Assembly: GCF_019977735.1 (NCBI RefSeq)
Contig: NZ_AP025018.1
Location: forward strand, 620,001 to 684,000
Direction: 5' to 3'
DNA: 64,000 nt
Source: Calothrix sp. PCC 7716
GTDB taxonomy: Bacteria; Cyanobacteriota; Cyanobacteriia; Cyanobacteriales; Nostocaceae
In this document: positions 49,572-58,609 of the stretch, one piece after another
How the letters are laid out: each line of letters opens with the position of its first letter
How positions within the stretch are numbered: position 1 is the first letter of the stretch
Translations under genes and position numbers: made by a program
Notes under the pieces: model-generated
Database searches by the model: none
What the model was told of the DNA's origin: nothing
The model's input: only the letters and a program-made list of their open reading frames with translations

Positions 49572-50642
49572 TTATTTAAGCTCTGGATGCGCTTTATCTT
49601 CGGCAGAAGGTCTACCCATTTTGTTGATAGCAGCAATCATTTGATAGAGTCTTCCTAGGTCTCGTTGATTAAAATCTAATATTAACCTAGGTAAATCTGC
49701 TGTGTCGTCTTGTCCCTCTTGAGGCAATGGTTGTGTTCTTTCGATTTTGCCTTGAACCAGAATGTCGCTATAGTTGGTGTTGAGTTGGTCGAGTGCTTCG
49801 TCAGATAAATCTGATTTGAGCCGAATTATTAACCTGTTACTTACATAACGACTTGAATGGTAAACCTGATAAAACTGGGTAATTGCATCACAGGCTACAT
49901 CTAGATTATCAGTAATCGTATACAAACTTGAATCATCTGGACTTACCAAGCCAGTTTGTAAAAGGTGTTTTTCAATATACTCGCTCCAGCATCGCCAATA
50001 ATCACCACCTGGATGGTCTATTAGTACTAAAGGAACAGGGCCAAATTTACCCGTTTGACTCAAAGTCATGCATTCAAATGCTTCATCTTGAGTGCCAAAA
50101 CCACCGGCAAATAATGCGACTGCGTCACTTTCTTTGAGTAAGAATAGCTTGCGGGTAAAGAAATATTTGAAATGAATTAATTTGTGGTCTCCCTCAATGT
50201 AGGGGTTTGCTTGCTGTTCAAAAGGAAGTTGGATGTTTAAGCCAAATGAATTTTCGCGTCCTGCTCCTTCGTGACCGGCTTGCATAATGCCACCACCACC
50301 ACCAGTCATCACCATAAAATTTAAATCTGTGACGCGCTGGGCAAATTCTTTTGCCATCTTATATTCAGGAGTTTCAGGCGCCAAGCGTGCGGAACCAAAA
50401 ATAGTAACTTTACGAACATGTCGATAGTCGTAAAATAACTGAAATCCTCGTTCCATATCAGTTAAAGCTGAGGATAAAATTTTCCAATCAAGGCGCTCAA
50501 TTTCAGTATCAGCTAAACTTAAAATCGTGTTTAGTGCTTGCTGAATAAATTGTCGATTTTTTAAAGTAGGTAAACGCTCAATCATGAGAGCGATATCCGC
50601 TTTCAGAGTGTCTAGTGTGTCAAATGAAGCTTTGGAGGTCAT
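49572..50642 (-). CDS. LOG family protein
   Basis: 356 residues, the long cyanobacterial form of the LOG/TIGR00730 family (Rossmann-like lysine decarboxylase fold). Key motifs: 'IFGSARLAPETPEY' (about 80-93), 'VMTGGGGGIMQAGHEGAG' (about 114-131) and 'FAGGFGTQDEAFECM' (about 178-192), the last corresponding to PGGxGTxxE with Ala for Pro. Short LOG enzymes release cytokinin bases from nucleotide forms; the long form may have another nucleotide substrate. The extra C-terminal domain (about 250-356) has no known name. A separate promoter region lies between it and trxA. Confidence 0.85.
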   Translation of the reverse strand: MTSKASFDTLDTLKADIALMIERLPTLKNRQFIQQALNTILSLADTEIERLDWKILSSALTDMERGFQLFYDYRHVRKVTIFGSARLAPETPEYKMAKEFAQRVTDLNFMVMTGGGGGIMQAGHEGAGRENSFGLNIQLPFEQQANPYIEGDHKLIHFKYFFTRKLFLLKESDAVALFAGGFGTQDEAFECMTLSQTGKFGPVPLVLIDHPGGDYWRCWSEYIEKHLLQTGLVSPDDSSLYTITDNLDVACDAITQFYQVYHSSRYVSNRLIIRLKSDLSDEALDQLNTNYSDILVQGKIERTQPLPQEGQDDTADLPRLILDFNQRDLGRLYQMIAAINKMGRPSAEDKAHPELK

Positions 50643-50946
50643 GTTCCACTGCTGCTTTTCAGCTTTATATTTACGTAAAATTAGATGTAGGCTTTAGTTC
50701 TGTGAGTCTTAAACTTAACTCAATCAATGTACCTGCTGCAAGAGGCACCGTTTCTGACATTGGTAAAACCACCCTTACAGGTGTAAGGGTGGGAGAATTT
50801 TTAAACCACAGTTTGTGGGCAAATTATTCAATTTACCTCAAAAATCAACAGAGATTTAAATCAAAACGCCATGCCACTAAAGGCGTAAAAAATTTGATTG
50901 AGAGGCAAAGTCACTCTTCTTTACCTCCCTTAAATATTTTACAAAT
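50643..50946. other. Intergenic: LOG gene leader and trxA terminator
   Basis: 304 bp. It carries the hairpin at 50763-50792 and otherwise unremarkable sequence. An open frame across this space (50615-50950, plus strand) has no family feature and is treated as spurious. Confidence 0.65.
50763..50792 (-). terminator. Rho-independent-like terminator for trxA
   Basis: Perfect 11-bp stem CCACCCTTACA / TGTAAGGGTGG (50769-50779 and 50782-50792) with a 2-base loop; on the minus strand it is followed by TTTTACC. It lies about 155 bases beyond the trxA stop codon. Confidence 0.6.
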
Positions 50947-51270
50947 CTAAAGATATTTTTCGAGAGTGTTAGCTAATGTAGTTTTCGGAACGGCGCCGAC
51001 AACCATATCAACTTTTTGCCCACCTTTAAAAATCATTAAAGTAGGAATGCTGCGAATGCCATATTGACTAGCAACGTTTGGATTCTCATCAGTATTAACT
51101 TTTACTACCTTGAGTTGTCCATCGTACTGAGCGGCAATTTCATCCACAACTGGTCCAACCATGCGGCAAGGACCGCACCAGGGTGCCCAAAAATCAACCA
51201 GAACAGGAACTTCACTGTCGAGAACTTCCTGTTTAAAACTAGAGTCTGTAACTTGTGCGGCTGCTGACAT
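50947..51270 (-). CDS. trxA: Thioredoxin
   Basis: 107-residue classical thioredoxin with the active site C32-G-P-C35 in '[11 protein letters not shown]' and the cis-Pro segment '[13 protein letters not shown]'. It reduces disulfides of many cytosolic targets, including photosynthesis enzymes, using electrons from thioredoxin reductase. Placed downstream of guaB3 with the Yfr1 RNA gene between them, the conserved cyanobacterial order. It ends '[11 protein letters not shown]' as in m-type thioredoxins. Confidence 0.97.
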   Translation of the reverse strand: MSAAAQVTDSSFKQEVLDSEVPVLVDFWAPWCGPCRMVGPVVDEIAAQYDGQLKVVKVNTDENPNVASQYGIRSIPTLMIFKGGQKVDMVVGAVPKTTLANTLEKYL

Positions 51271-51417
51271 GCCTTCAACCTTTGCCTACTACATTGTTTT
51301 CATTTTTGTGAAAATTCTACCACAGCAAGCACGCGCCGGTTCGGAGTCATGAATATACATTTACAATCACATCAAAGAATTTCTTTATATATTTACCCTT
51401 TTTTTTAACCATACCCT

Positions 51418-51491
51418 AAAAAAGGAACCGCCCGAACATATAGTCCGGGCGGAGTGTGGTGTGAGGAGTGAACGGAAACATGCGTCTCCGC
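51418..51491 (-). ncRNA. yfr1: Yfr1 small regulatory RNA
   Basis: On the minus strand the sequence contains the Yfr1 signature ACTCCTCACAC, unpaired between a 5' stem (CGGAGA pairing with TTTCCG) and a 3' terminator hairpin (CCGCCCG ... CGGGCGG) followed by a U-run at 51423-51418. A TACAAT -10 box lies at 51504-51499, placing the start near 51491 and giving about 74 nt, close to the known size. The location between guaB3 and trxA is the family's known position. Yfr1 is a conserved cyanobacterial sRNA that blocks translation of outer-membrane protein mRNAs through the CU-rich motif. No -35 box was clear. Confidence 0.93.
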
Positions 51492-51562
51492 TTCCTCCAT
51501 TGTAAGCGAGATATGTGATTTTTCCAGCAATTGTTGCAAATGCCAGAAAAATTTTATTAACG

Positions 51563-52726
51563 TTACTTGCCCATACCTAATTGCTGTGCTTTTTGGTAAA
51601 CTTTTCCTTCCGTGAGCAATGACGGTGCGATTACGACTTCAACTTGTTGCATTTCTTTAATATTTTTGGCGCCTAAAGTACCCATACTAGTTTTTAAAGC
51701 ACCCAACAAGTTATGTGTTCCATCATCAAGTCCAGCAGGACCAATGAGGATTTGCTCTAAAGTACCAGTGGTAGCCACCTTAATGCGTGTACCACGAGGT
51801 AGAACAGGACTCGGTGTCGCCATTCCCCAATGATAACCTCGTCCCGGCGCCTCGGAAGCCCGCGCAAACGGTGAACCTATCATTACACCATCTGCACCAC
51901 AAGCAATACACTTACAAATGTCACCACCCGTAATTAAGCCCCCATCCGCAATAACTGGTATATATTTACCAGTTTCTTGAAAAAAGTCATCACGTGCAGC
52001 AGCGCAGTCAGCAATAGCGGTAGCTTGAGGCACACCAACACCCAAAACACCTCGCGATGTACAAGCGGCGCCAGGGCCAATACCAACTAGTACACCTGCG
52101 GCGCCAGCTTTCATCAGGTTAAGGGTAACTTCGTAAGTTACACAGTTTCCAAGTAAAACAGGCATTGGCATGTCTTGACAAAAAGTTGCCAAATCAAGTG
52201 GTACTATTGACTCTGGCGATAAGTGAGCGGTTGATACCACCGTTGCTTGTACAAAAAATAAATCGGCGCCAGCTTCTGCCGTGACTTTACCAAACTTACT
52301 GGCGCCTGCTGGAGTAGCACTAACAGCAGCAATACCACCAAGCTGTTTAATTTCCTTAATTCTTTGCGTAATTAATTCAGGTTTTATAGGTTCAGCATAA
52401 AGTTCCTGCATTAGCCCTACAAATTCCGAATTACCAACAGACGCGATGCGGTCTAGAATTGGCTCTGGGTTTTCATAGCGAGTTTGAATACCTTCGAGGT
52501 TAATAACCCCCAAAGCACCCAACTTAGATAAACCAACAGCCATACGCACATCGACAACACCATCCATAGCGCTGGCAATAATGGGAATTTCCCGCTCGAT
52601 ATTACCAATTCGCCACTTGGTATCCGCTAAACTTGGGTCGAGTGTTCGATTGCCTGGGGCTAGAGCAATTTCATCGATGCCATATGCTCTACGAGCTGTT
52701 TTACCCCGCCCTATTTGAATGTCCAC
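51563..52726 (-). CDS. guaB3: GuaB3-type IMP dehydrogenase family protein
   Basis: 387-residue member of the IMPDH/GMP reductase superfamily, the cyanobacterial GuaB3 branch that lacks the CBS domains. Core motifs: 'IIASAMDGVVDV' near the N-terminus, nucleotide and Cys-loop 'GIGPGAACTSRGVLGVG' with the catalytic Cys, then 'VIADGGLITGGDICKCIACG' and 'GADGVMIGSPFA'. GuaB3 proteins have been reported to oxidise IMP to XMP in guanine nucleotide synthesis. It starts the minus-strand group followed by Yfr1 and trxA, and is divergent from mutS2. Confidence 0.93.
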   Translation of the reverse strand: MDIQIGRGKTARRAYGIDEIALAPGNRTLDPSLADTKWRIGNIEREIPIIASAMDGVVDVRMAVGLSKLGALGVINLEGIQTRYENPEPILDRIASVGNSEFVGLMQELYAEPIKPELITQRIKEIKQLGGIAAVSATPAGASKFGKVTAEAGADLFFVQATVVSTAHLSPESIVPLDLATFCQDMPMPVLLGNCVTYEVTLNLMKAGAAGVLVGIGPGAACTSRGVLGVGVPQATAIADCAAARDDFFQETGKYIPVIADGGLITGGDICKCIACGADGVMIGSPFARASEAPGRGYHWGMATPSPVLPRGTRIKVATTGTLEQILIGPAGLDDGTHNLLGALKTSMGTLGAKNIKEMQQVEVVIAPSLLTEGKVYQKAQQLGMGK

Positions 52727-52896
52727 GCCTTTTATGTTCTCAATTCTGTTTAAGCTAGGTTAGCAAATTGTGGGGTACTTCTACCTAATTTTCATTCACG
52801 ACTTTAGATAAAATAATCGGCACACGCGAGCTATAGCGCTGTAAAATCGCTAAAATTATTAATATAACTTAAAATTTTTTTCATCCTGAGATTCCC

Positions 52897-55455
52897 TTGA
52901 TTCAGTCTGAAACCCTAGAACTACTCGAATGGTCACGCTTGTGTCAGCATTTGTCAACCTTTGCTGCCACTAAGTTGGGTGCTATTGCATCGCGACATTT
53001 AACAATTCCCACTTCAAAGAACCTGAGCGAAGAACTACTCGCGCAAACCAAAGAAGTTTACGAACTCGAAAGCCGTCTGAATAGTGGATTATCGTTCGAG
53101 GGTATTCAAGATATTGGGGATTCTCTCGAACGCGCACAACTGCAAGGTATTTTAGCTGGTGATGAGTTGCTAGCCATTGCCACAACCCTAAGCGGGGCAC
53201 GTAATTTACGACGTGCTATTGATAACCATGAGGATTTAGCTGTACTAACTAGTTTAGTATCTGAGTTACGAACTTACCCTGAAGTCGAGCAAGAGATTCA
53301 TCGCTGTGTAGATGAACGCGGACAAATTGCCGACCGCGCGAGCCAGAAACTCGGTGATATTCGTGCCGATGTGCGGAAAACACGTAGTCAAATTACTCAA
53401 AAGTTACATAATATTATTCAAGTTAAATCAAGTGCTATTCAAGAAAATATTATTACTCAGCGTGGTGATAGATTTGTAATTCCTGTAAAAGCAACCCATA
53501 AAGACGCAATACCAGGTATCGTACATGACACATCGACGAGTGGTTTAACGTTGTACGTTGAGCCAAACTCAGTTGTGCCAATGGGTAATCAACTGCGTCA
53601 ACTCACCCGTAAAGAAGAAATAGAGGAAGAAGCAATAAGGCGCCAATTAAGCGAGCAAGTAGCAGCTATTTGTCCAGATTTAGAAAAATTGCTGTTAATA
53701 GTCACGACTTTAGATTTAGCAACAGCAAAAGCGCGTTATGGTTATTGGCTCAAAGCAAACCCACCTCGCTTTATCAATACTCAAGCCAACGAAAAAATAA
53801 CCCTCAGACAATTACGGCACCCTTTATTAGAATGGCAGCACCATCACGAACAAGGACATGCTGTAATTCCGGTAGATTTATTGGTACAACCAGAAACTCG
53901 CGTTGTCACCATTACAGGCCCCAACACAGGTGGAAAAACAGTCACCTTAAAAACTCTGGCACTAGCAGCGTTAATGGCAAAAGCTGGAATGTTTGTACCT
54001 GCACGTGAACCTGTAGAGTTACCTTGGTTCGACATGATATTAGCTGATATTGGTGACGAGCAATCATTACAGCAAAGCTTATCAACGTTTTCAGGACACA
54101 TTCGCCGCATTAGTCGAATTTTAAACGAACTCAATAAGAATAGTGCTGAGTTGAAAGTGCTGAGTGCTGAGAATAGTGCTGAGGAAAAAGTGCTAAGTGC
54201 TGAGAATGAAGAAAACTCCTCACTCTTAACTCCTCACTCCTCACTCCTAACTCCTCACTCCTCACTCAGCACTCAGCACTCATCACTCAGCACTCAGCAC
54301 TCATCACTCAGCACTCAGCACTCATCACTTATTCTTTTAGATGAAGTTGGCGCCGGAACTGACCCAGCAGAAGGAAGTGCTTTAGCGATAGCATTACTAA
54401 AGTATCTTGCCGACCATGCATTACTAACAATGGCAAGCACACACTTTGGTGAACTCAAAGCATTAAAGTATCAAGATGAACGTTTTGAAAATGCTTCTGT
54501 AGAATTTGATGATGCCACACTGTCACCTACATATCGTTTATTATGGGGAATTCCTGGACGTTCTAACGCACTTGCGATTGCGCGTCGTTTAGGCTTAAAC
54601 CCTGAAGTTGTAGAAGCAGCAAAGCAAGAAATGGGAGGTGCGAACGACGAAGTGAACTCAGTAATTGCTGGGTTAGAAGCACAACGTCGGCGCCAAGAAA
54701 CTAAAGCTGCTGAAGCTCAAAAGTTATTACAACAAGCAGAGGTTTTATACAAACAAGTATCCGAAAAAGCCACATCTTTAGAAGAACGTGAACAATCATT
54801 AAAAGAAAAGCAAGAAGTAGCAGTACAACAAGCTATAGCGAGCGCAAAAGGTGAAATTGCTACCGTTATTAGGCGCCTGCAAAAAGGAACAGCAACCGCA
54901 CAAGAAGCGCAAATTGCTACAAATAATTTAAATCAAATTGCTGAGAAATTTACAACACCCCAACAGCAAAAACCAAAAGTTGGGTTTATGCCAAAAGTTG
55001 GCGACCGCATTCGTATATCCAAATTAGGACAAACAGCCGAAGTCATAACGGCGCCCGACTCAGACGGCGAATTAAACGTCCGCTTTGGCATTATGAAAAT
55101 GAACGTCAAACTAACAGATATCGAGTCTCTCGACGGTCAAAAAGTCGAACCACCACCTTTAAAACAAACCCGTAACACACCACAAAACAACGTCACCCCA
55201 CCCCCAGAAGCTCCAAATATCCGCACCTCCAAAAATACCTTTGACATACGTGGTAAAAGGGTAGCTGATGCTGAAATAGTTTTAGATAAAGCAATTTCAG
55301 AAGCATCAGGACCAATATGGATTATCCACGGACACGGTACAGGTAAACTTCGTGAAGGAGTTCATGCATACCTAAAACAACACTCAAGAGTTAAACGTAT
55401 GGAACCCGCAGCACAAGCGGATGGTGGTAGCGGTGTAACTATTGCCTATGTTTAG
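52897..55455 (+). CDS. mutS2: Endonuclease MutS2 with heptamer-repeat insertion
   Basis: 852 residues from a TTG at 52897 ('MIQSETLELLEWSRLCQHLS', the usual MutS2 beginning). Clamp and lever region follow, then the ATPase: Walker A 'TGPNTGGKTVTLKTLAL' (about 340-355), 'STFSGHIRRISRIL' and Walker B 'LILLDEVGAGTDPAEGSAL' (about 478-496). A coiled region and the C-terminal Smr nuclease domain ('FDIRGKRVADAEIVLDKAIS', 'IIHGHGTGKLREGV') complete it. About 63 residues (414-477) between the conserved 'LNEL' helix and Walker B come from a repeat insertion. MutS2 acts on branched DNA and stalled ribosomes. Otherwise intact. Confidence 0.95.
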   Translation: MIQSETLELLEWSRLCQHLSTFAATKLGAIASRHLTIPTSKNLSEELLAQTKEVYELESRLNSGLSFEGIQDIGDSLERAQLQGILAGDELLAIATTLSGARNLRRAIDNHEDLAVLTSLVSELRTYPEVEQEIHRCVDERGQIADRASQKLGDIRADVRKTRSQITQKLHNIIQVKSSAIQENIITQRGDRFVIPVKATHKDAIPGIVHDTSTSGLTLYVEPNSVVPMGNQLRQLTRKEEIEEEAIRRQLSEQVAAICPDLEKLLLIVTTLDLATAKARYGYWLKANPPRFINTQANEKITLRQLRHPLLEWQHHHEQGHAVIPVDLLVQPETRVVTITGPNTGGKTVTLKTLALAALMAKAGMFVPAREPVELPWFDMILADIGDEQSLQQSLSTFSGHIRRISRILNELNKNSAELKVLSAENSAEEKVLSAENEENSSLLTPHSSLLTPHSSLSTQHSSLSTQHSSLSTQHSSLILLDEVGAGTDPAEGSALAIALLKYLADHALLTMASTHFGELKALKYQDERFENASVEFDDATLSPTYRLLWGIPGRSNALAIARRLGLNPEVVEAAKQEMGGANDEVNSVIAGLEAQRRRQETKAAEAQKLLQQAEVLYKQVSEKATSLEEREQSLKEKQEVAVQQAIASAKGEIATVIRRLQKGTATAQEAQIATNNLNQIAEKFTTPQQQKPKVGFMPKVGDRIRISKLGQTAEVITAPDSDGELNVRFGIMKMNVKLTDIESLDGQKVEPPPLKQTRNTPQNNVTPPPEAPNIRTSKNTFDIRGKRVADAEIVLDKAISEASGPIWIIHGHGTGKLREGVHAYLKQHSRVKRMEPAAQADGGSGVTIAYV
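54142..54330 (+). repeat. Heptamer-repeat hairpin inserted in frame in mutS2
   Basis: Left arm AGTGCTGAGTTGAAAGTGCT repeated with variants, a CTCACTCCTAACTCCTCACT centre, then a right arm with CTCAGCACTCAGCACTCATC units. The centre and right arm encode a seven-residue periodic peptide ('SSLSTQH' repeated). The element is 189 bp, a multiple of three, and sits just before the Walker B strand. Confidence 0.93.
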
Positions 55456-55466
55456 AAGAGTAAAAA

Positions 55467-55593
55467 GTGCTGAGTGCTGAGTATTAACTCCTAACTCCTA
55501 ACTCCTAACTCCTAACTCCTAACTCCTAACTCCTAACTCCTAACTCCTAACTCCTAACTTTACTCAGCACTCAGCACTTTCCACTAAGCACTC
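55467..55593. repeat. Heptamer-repeat hairpin with CCTAACT tandem core after mutS2
   Basis: GTGCTGAGTGCTGAG arm, then about ten CCTAACT heptamers (55484-55559) and a CTCAGCACTCAGCAC arm. The same element type as the insertion inside the mutS2 gene just upstream, so this gene has one copy inside and one after its end. Confidence 0.93.
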
Positions 55594-56020
55594 TTTTGAG
55601 GGTTTGATGACAAAAAATATTTCCGAAAGGGATTGTCAAAAGTAACATTTTTTGCATACTTGTAGAGACGCGACATGTCGCGTCTCTACATATGTTCAAC
55701 AATAAAAAAATCTTGGCTGTTCGTTGCTAACACATTAAAATCAGGCGTTAAGGTAGTAGGTAATTTGATACCTACGTGGCGGCATTTGCTTATACTAAGC
55801 ATAGGGTCTTACCTATTCCACTTTCTGTAAAGACAGGATAAATATTTTCTTCGTTTGCTTTTACAGACTCGCTTGTTCGTCTTAGAGTTAAGACATTCAT
55901 ATAAACGCTGTTGTCCTCGAAGTCCCGGCGACACATTATAGTAAAGGAAACCAATCCTTCGGCTATCAAGTCTGGTTTCAAAATGGGTAACAGCAATAGT
56001 TCCATAAAGCCCGATCACCT
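55594..56020. other. Intergenic between mutS2 and the DUF3038 gene
   Basis: About 430 bp. It contains the 28-bp palindrome (55662-55689) and a short inverted repeat GTAGGTA/TACCTAC (about 55755-55775). Minus-strand open frames here are short and featureless. The rest probably holds the DUF3038/DUF4335 promoter. Confidence 0.6.
55662..55689. repeat. 28-bp palindrome GTAGAGACG..CGTCTCTAC
   Basis: Identical to the copy at 14836-14863 with inner part CGACATGTCG, 207 bp after mutS2. Fourth member of the family in the window. Confidence 0.85.
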
Positions 56021-56626
56021 ATGCTAAAAGTTATGCAACCTGCCGCCAATTCCCCAAACCCGACTTCACAGTGGGAGGACTTAACCCAAATAGGTGCCCC
56101 CAACTCTGCCGAGTGGGACAATATCAAAGCCCAATTGGATTTGGTGTTGTTGGCGCTAGAAACGTTAACTGGTATTGGCTCTGAAGCAATGCTCACTGCT
56201 GCCATTGATTTAGGCTTAGAGTCAAAAGTTCCAGACCGTGTAGCATTATGGCGCCTGCGTCAGTCAAACCCGATACGTAAAGGTCAGGGAGGACGGAAAA
56301 AACTTGATGTCGAAGAAGCACGTTCGCTAGTTTTGATTATTTGTCATCTGGCGAAACAGCACCAAGAATTAATTCGTCGTGCTGTTAGCTTACTCGAACA
56401 AATGGCGGAAACAAATCGTGAACCGCATACTTCCGCTCTGTTGGGAGATTACATTGATGCCTTTTGTAATACTTACCAAGAGCGGATGGAGGAAGACGAG
56501 GCAATATCTACGGATTTGCTCACCCGCTTGGCGCTGAAATTACTAGTTGATTTACTGTTTTACAGCGGTCCTGGTGGACATCGCCGTCTTTGGCTTACAC
56601 TTATCGACCGTTCAACAAAATTTTAG
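56021..56626 (+). CDS. DUF3038 family protein
   Basis: 201-residue soluble protein with the conserved body 'LDLVLLALETLTGIGSEAML', 'VALWRLRQSNP', 'LDVEEARSLVLIICHLAKQHQELIRRAV' and 'LLVDLLFYSGPGGHRRLWLTLID', which I recognise as the cyanobacterial DUF3038 family. Function unknown. ATG 56021 and an internal ATG at 56033 are both possible; neither has a strong ribosome site. It is followed 42 bp later by the DUF4335 gene, its usual neighbour in cyanobacteria, so the two are probably co-transcribed and may form one complex. Confidence 0.85.
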   Translation: MLKVMQPAANSPNPTSQWEDLTQIGAPNSAEWDNIKAQLDLVLLALETLTGIGSEAMLTAAIDLGLESKVPDRVALWRLRQSNPIRKGQGGRKKLDVEEARSLVLIICHLAKQHQELIRRAVSLLEQMAETNREPHTSALLGDYIDAFCNTYQERMEEDEAISTDLLTRLALKLLVDLLFYSGPGGHRRLWLTLIDRSTKF

Positions 56627-56668
56627 ATTTTAGATTGCGAGATTTTAGTCCCCATTGCATTTTTTGCC

Positions 56669-58417
56669 ATGCCTCTATCAAATTCTGTCATCCGTCGCTA
56701 TACACCACCGACTTGCACTCTTGAAGTAAGCGCGCAAAACTCGCCATTATCACAGTGGATGGGTAAATCAGTCCTTAAACAACTGAGCTTTTCGCTTCGT
56801 TTGGATGACCCGCGACTACCAGAAGACCAGAGGATTGCAATTCGAGGCAATCGCGACCAACTGGAAGCTTTGTGTGCAGCAGTGACAGCTTATGTCCAGC
56901 AGTTTTTACACACCCAACCAGATAAGTTTTGGGAAAGCTACAACAATAGTGGTGATGCGACTCAGGTATTAAACGCTATTGAGGCGCCACGAGATATTCA
57001 TAATACAGATACTAGGCTTTCGACTTTAGGAAAACCTTACAACACCAATAATAACCAATTTACTCAATCTGAGATATATATAGAACCCAGCGGTTATTTA
57101 TCACATAATTTACATCTTGGAAATCTTGCTTCTTCAACTACAGGAGTTGTTAAATTAAGCCTTTTACAATTATTTGATTTAGCATCTGCCTTAGATGAGT
57201 ATTCAGCCGATGTTTTGGCATTACCCAACCTTAACAATACACGTCGTCGTACTTCTGCAATTCCCAATTGGGCGCCCATAGCAGCAGTATTTGCCCTAGC
57301 GTTAGGGTTAACACCCTTTACATTACAGTACGCAAACCGCGCACGTCAAAATCAACAATCTCAACAAACTGCTGCTAATACTACTAGTGAAGCGCTACAA
57401 ACTCCATTGCCAACAGTCGCAGCAACACCCGGACTTCTACCGACACCACTCGACACTTTACCACCAATTGCAGCAGGATTACCTACCCCTCCCCCCGGAG
57501 CAGCCAGTACTAATTTACCCATACCTGGTGCAATTCCAACACCAGGCGCCAATATAAATACAAGCACGCTGCCAACAACAAATTTACCTCCAGGTAGTAT
57601 TGCTGGTAATCTTCCAATTCCAAGCTCTACACAACGTCCAAATTTAGGGGTGCCAACATCGCAGCCCGGTGCAAACTTTACTTTTCCTGACCGCATCCCA
57701 TCAGGAAACACACTTACTATTCCTGAGCTAACAAATCCAAGATTACCCACAACACCAACGGGTAAAACATCGCCTATTTTAACCTCACCAGGTTCAATTG
57801 CCCTGCAACCAAATATTACTCAACAAGCACGGAGCAGTACTCAACCCAGAAATAATACTTCTGCAAGAGGAAATATCGCTACCAATAAACCACCTTCAAC
57901 AATACCTCCAATCTCTTCAATATCACCAATATCTCCAACAACTGGGCTACCCTCTCTCGATGCCCTAGAAACACCATATAATGAACCGCGTCCCGCTACC
58001 CCACGTGCAAACCGAACGGCGCCAGGTGGAACAGATGGTTCTCTATTAACCCGTTTGCGTGAAGCTCGTGATAGCTCTGGAAGAATTGCCACAGCTAGTA
58101 ATAGAAGTACTACCACAGCTACTAATACAATTTTTGATACACCTCAGATATCAGAAGCAAGAAACGTATTGCGTGCTAGCTGGAAACCCCCACAAGGTTT
58201 AAAGCAAACTTTAGAATACAGCTTATTAGTTGGTGTTGATGGTTCCATCGAGCGAATTTTACCATTAGGCAAAGCAGCGCGTGATTTCGTTGACCGCACA
58301 GGAATGCCATTAATAGGCGAACAGTTTGTATCACCCAACCGTAACGGACAGTCAGTTCGTATCCGCGCAGTATTTAGTCCAGACGGCAAAGTACAAACCT
58401 TTCCTGAAAAAGATTAA
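56669..58417 (+). CDS. DUF4335 family membrane protein with Pro/Thr-rich linker
   Basis: 582 residues. The N-terminal DUF4335 domain (about 1-200) opens 'NSVIRRYTPPTCTLEVSAQN' and contains 'LKQLSFSLRLDDPRLPEDQRI' as landmarks at residues 35-55. A single hydrophobic helix ('WAPIAAVFALALGLTPFTL', about 201-219) is followed by a long Pro/Thr/Asn-rich linker (about 225-470) and a compact C-terminal domain ('ARNVLRASWKPPQGLKQTLE', 'YSLLVGVDGSIERILPLGKA') reminiscent of TonB-like periplasmic domains. It probably spans the inner membrane with the C-terminus outside. Function unknown; partner of DUF3038 by conserved adjacency. Confidence 0.85.
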   Translation: MPLSNSVIRRYTPPTCTLEVSAQNSPLSQWMGKSVLKQLSFSLRLDDPRLPEDQRIAIRGNRDQLEALCAAVTAYVQQFLHTQPDKFWESYNNSGDATQVLNAIEAPRDIHNTDTRLSTLGKPYNTNNNQFTQSEIYIEPSGYLSHNLHLGNLASSTTGVVKLSLLQLFDLASALDEYSADVLALPNLNNTRRRTSAIPNWAPIAAVFALALGLTPFTLQYANRARQNQQSQQTAANTTSEALQTPLPTVAATPGLLPTPLDTLPPIAAGLPTPPPGAASTNLPIPGAIPTPGANINTSTLPTTNLPPGSIAGNLPIPSSTQRPNLGVPTSQPGANFTFPDRIPSGNTLTIPELTNPRLPTTPTGKTSPILTSPGSIALQPNITQQARSSTQPRNNTSARGNIATNKPPSTIPPISSISPISPTTGLPSLDALETPYNEPRPATPRANRTAPGGTDGSLLTRLREARDSSGRIATASNRSTTTATNTIFDTPQISEARNVLRASWKPPQGLKQTLEYSLLVGVDGSIERILPLGKAARDFVDRTGMPLIGEQFVSPNRNGQSVRIRAVFSPDGKVQTFPEKD

Positions 58418-58440
58418 ATATTTAATCAAATATTTATTTC

Positions 58441-58473
58441 AGAAACCCGGTTTTTTGAAGAAACCGGGTTTCT
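58441..58473. repeat. Close pair of AAACCSGGTTT palindromes
   Basis: AGAAACCCGGTTTTT (58441-58455) and AGAAACCGGGTTTCT (58459-58473) are almost back to back, centre C before centre G, the reverse order of the other pairs. It follows the DUF4335 gene by 24 bp and could act as its terminator (CCGGTTTTTT run). Confidence 0.85.
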
Positions 58474-58487
58474 AGATTTTGGCTATT

Positions 58488-58506
58488 TGTGAACCAATGG
58501 TTCACA
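58488..58506. repeat. 19-bp perfect palindrome TGTGAACCAATGGTTCACA
   Basis: 9+1+9 palindrome with central A, about 100 bp upstream of the YiaA-type gene. The only other copy in the window is at 59376-59394 with central T. Could be an operator or a mobile-repeat arm. Confidence 0.85.
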
Positions 58507-58609
58507 TTTCACATAGCCACTTTTAAAACTGTCCACTACTCCACTTGTTCCCGATAGTAAATAAAACTACAATGGAATCAAATTAAAAAATAACTATAAA
58601 ACCGAAAAT

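Noticed and set aside
50615-50950. 111-codon plus-strand ORF between the LOG gene and trxA
   Set aside because: It spans the LOG gene start, a terminator hairpin and the trxA end, has no ribosome site and no recognisable domain.
55790-56205. Overlapping minus-strand ORFs upstream of the DUF3038 gene
   Set aside because: Composition is not protein-like, the frames overlap each other and the start of a conserved gene, and no motif is visible.
57361-57750. 129-codon minus-strand ORF opposite the DUF4335 gene
   Set aside because: It is a Gly/Val-rich mirror of the Pro/Thr-rich linker and has no independent support.
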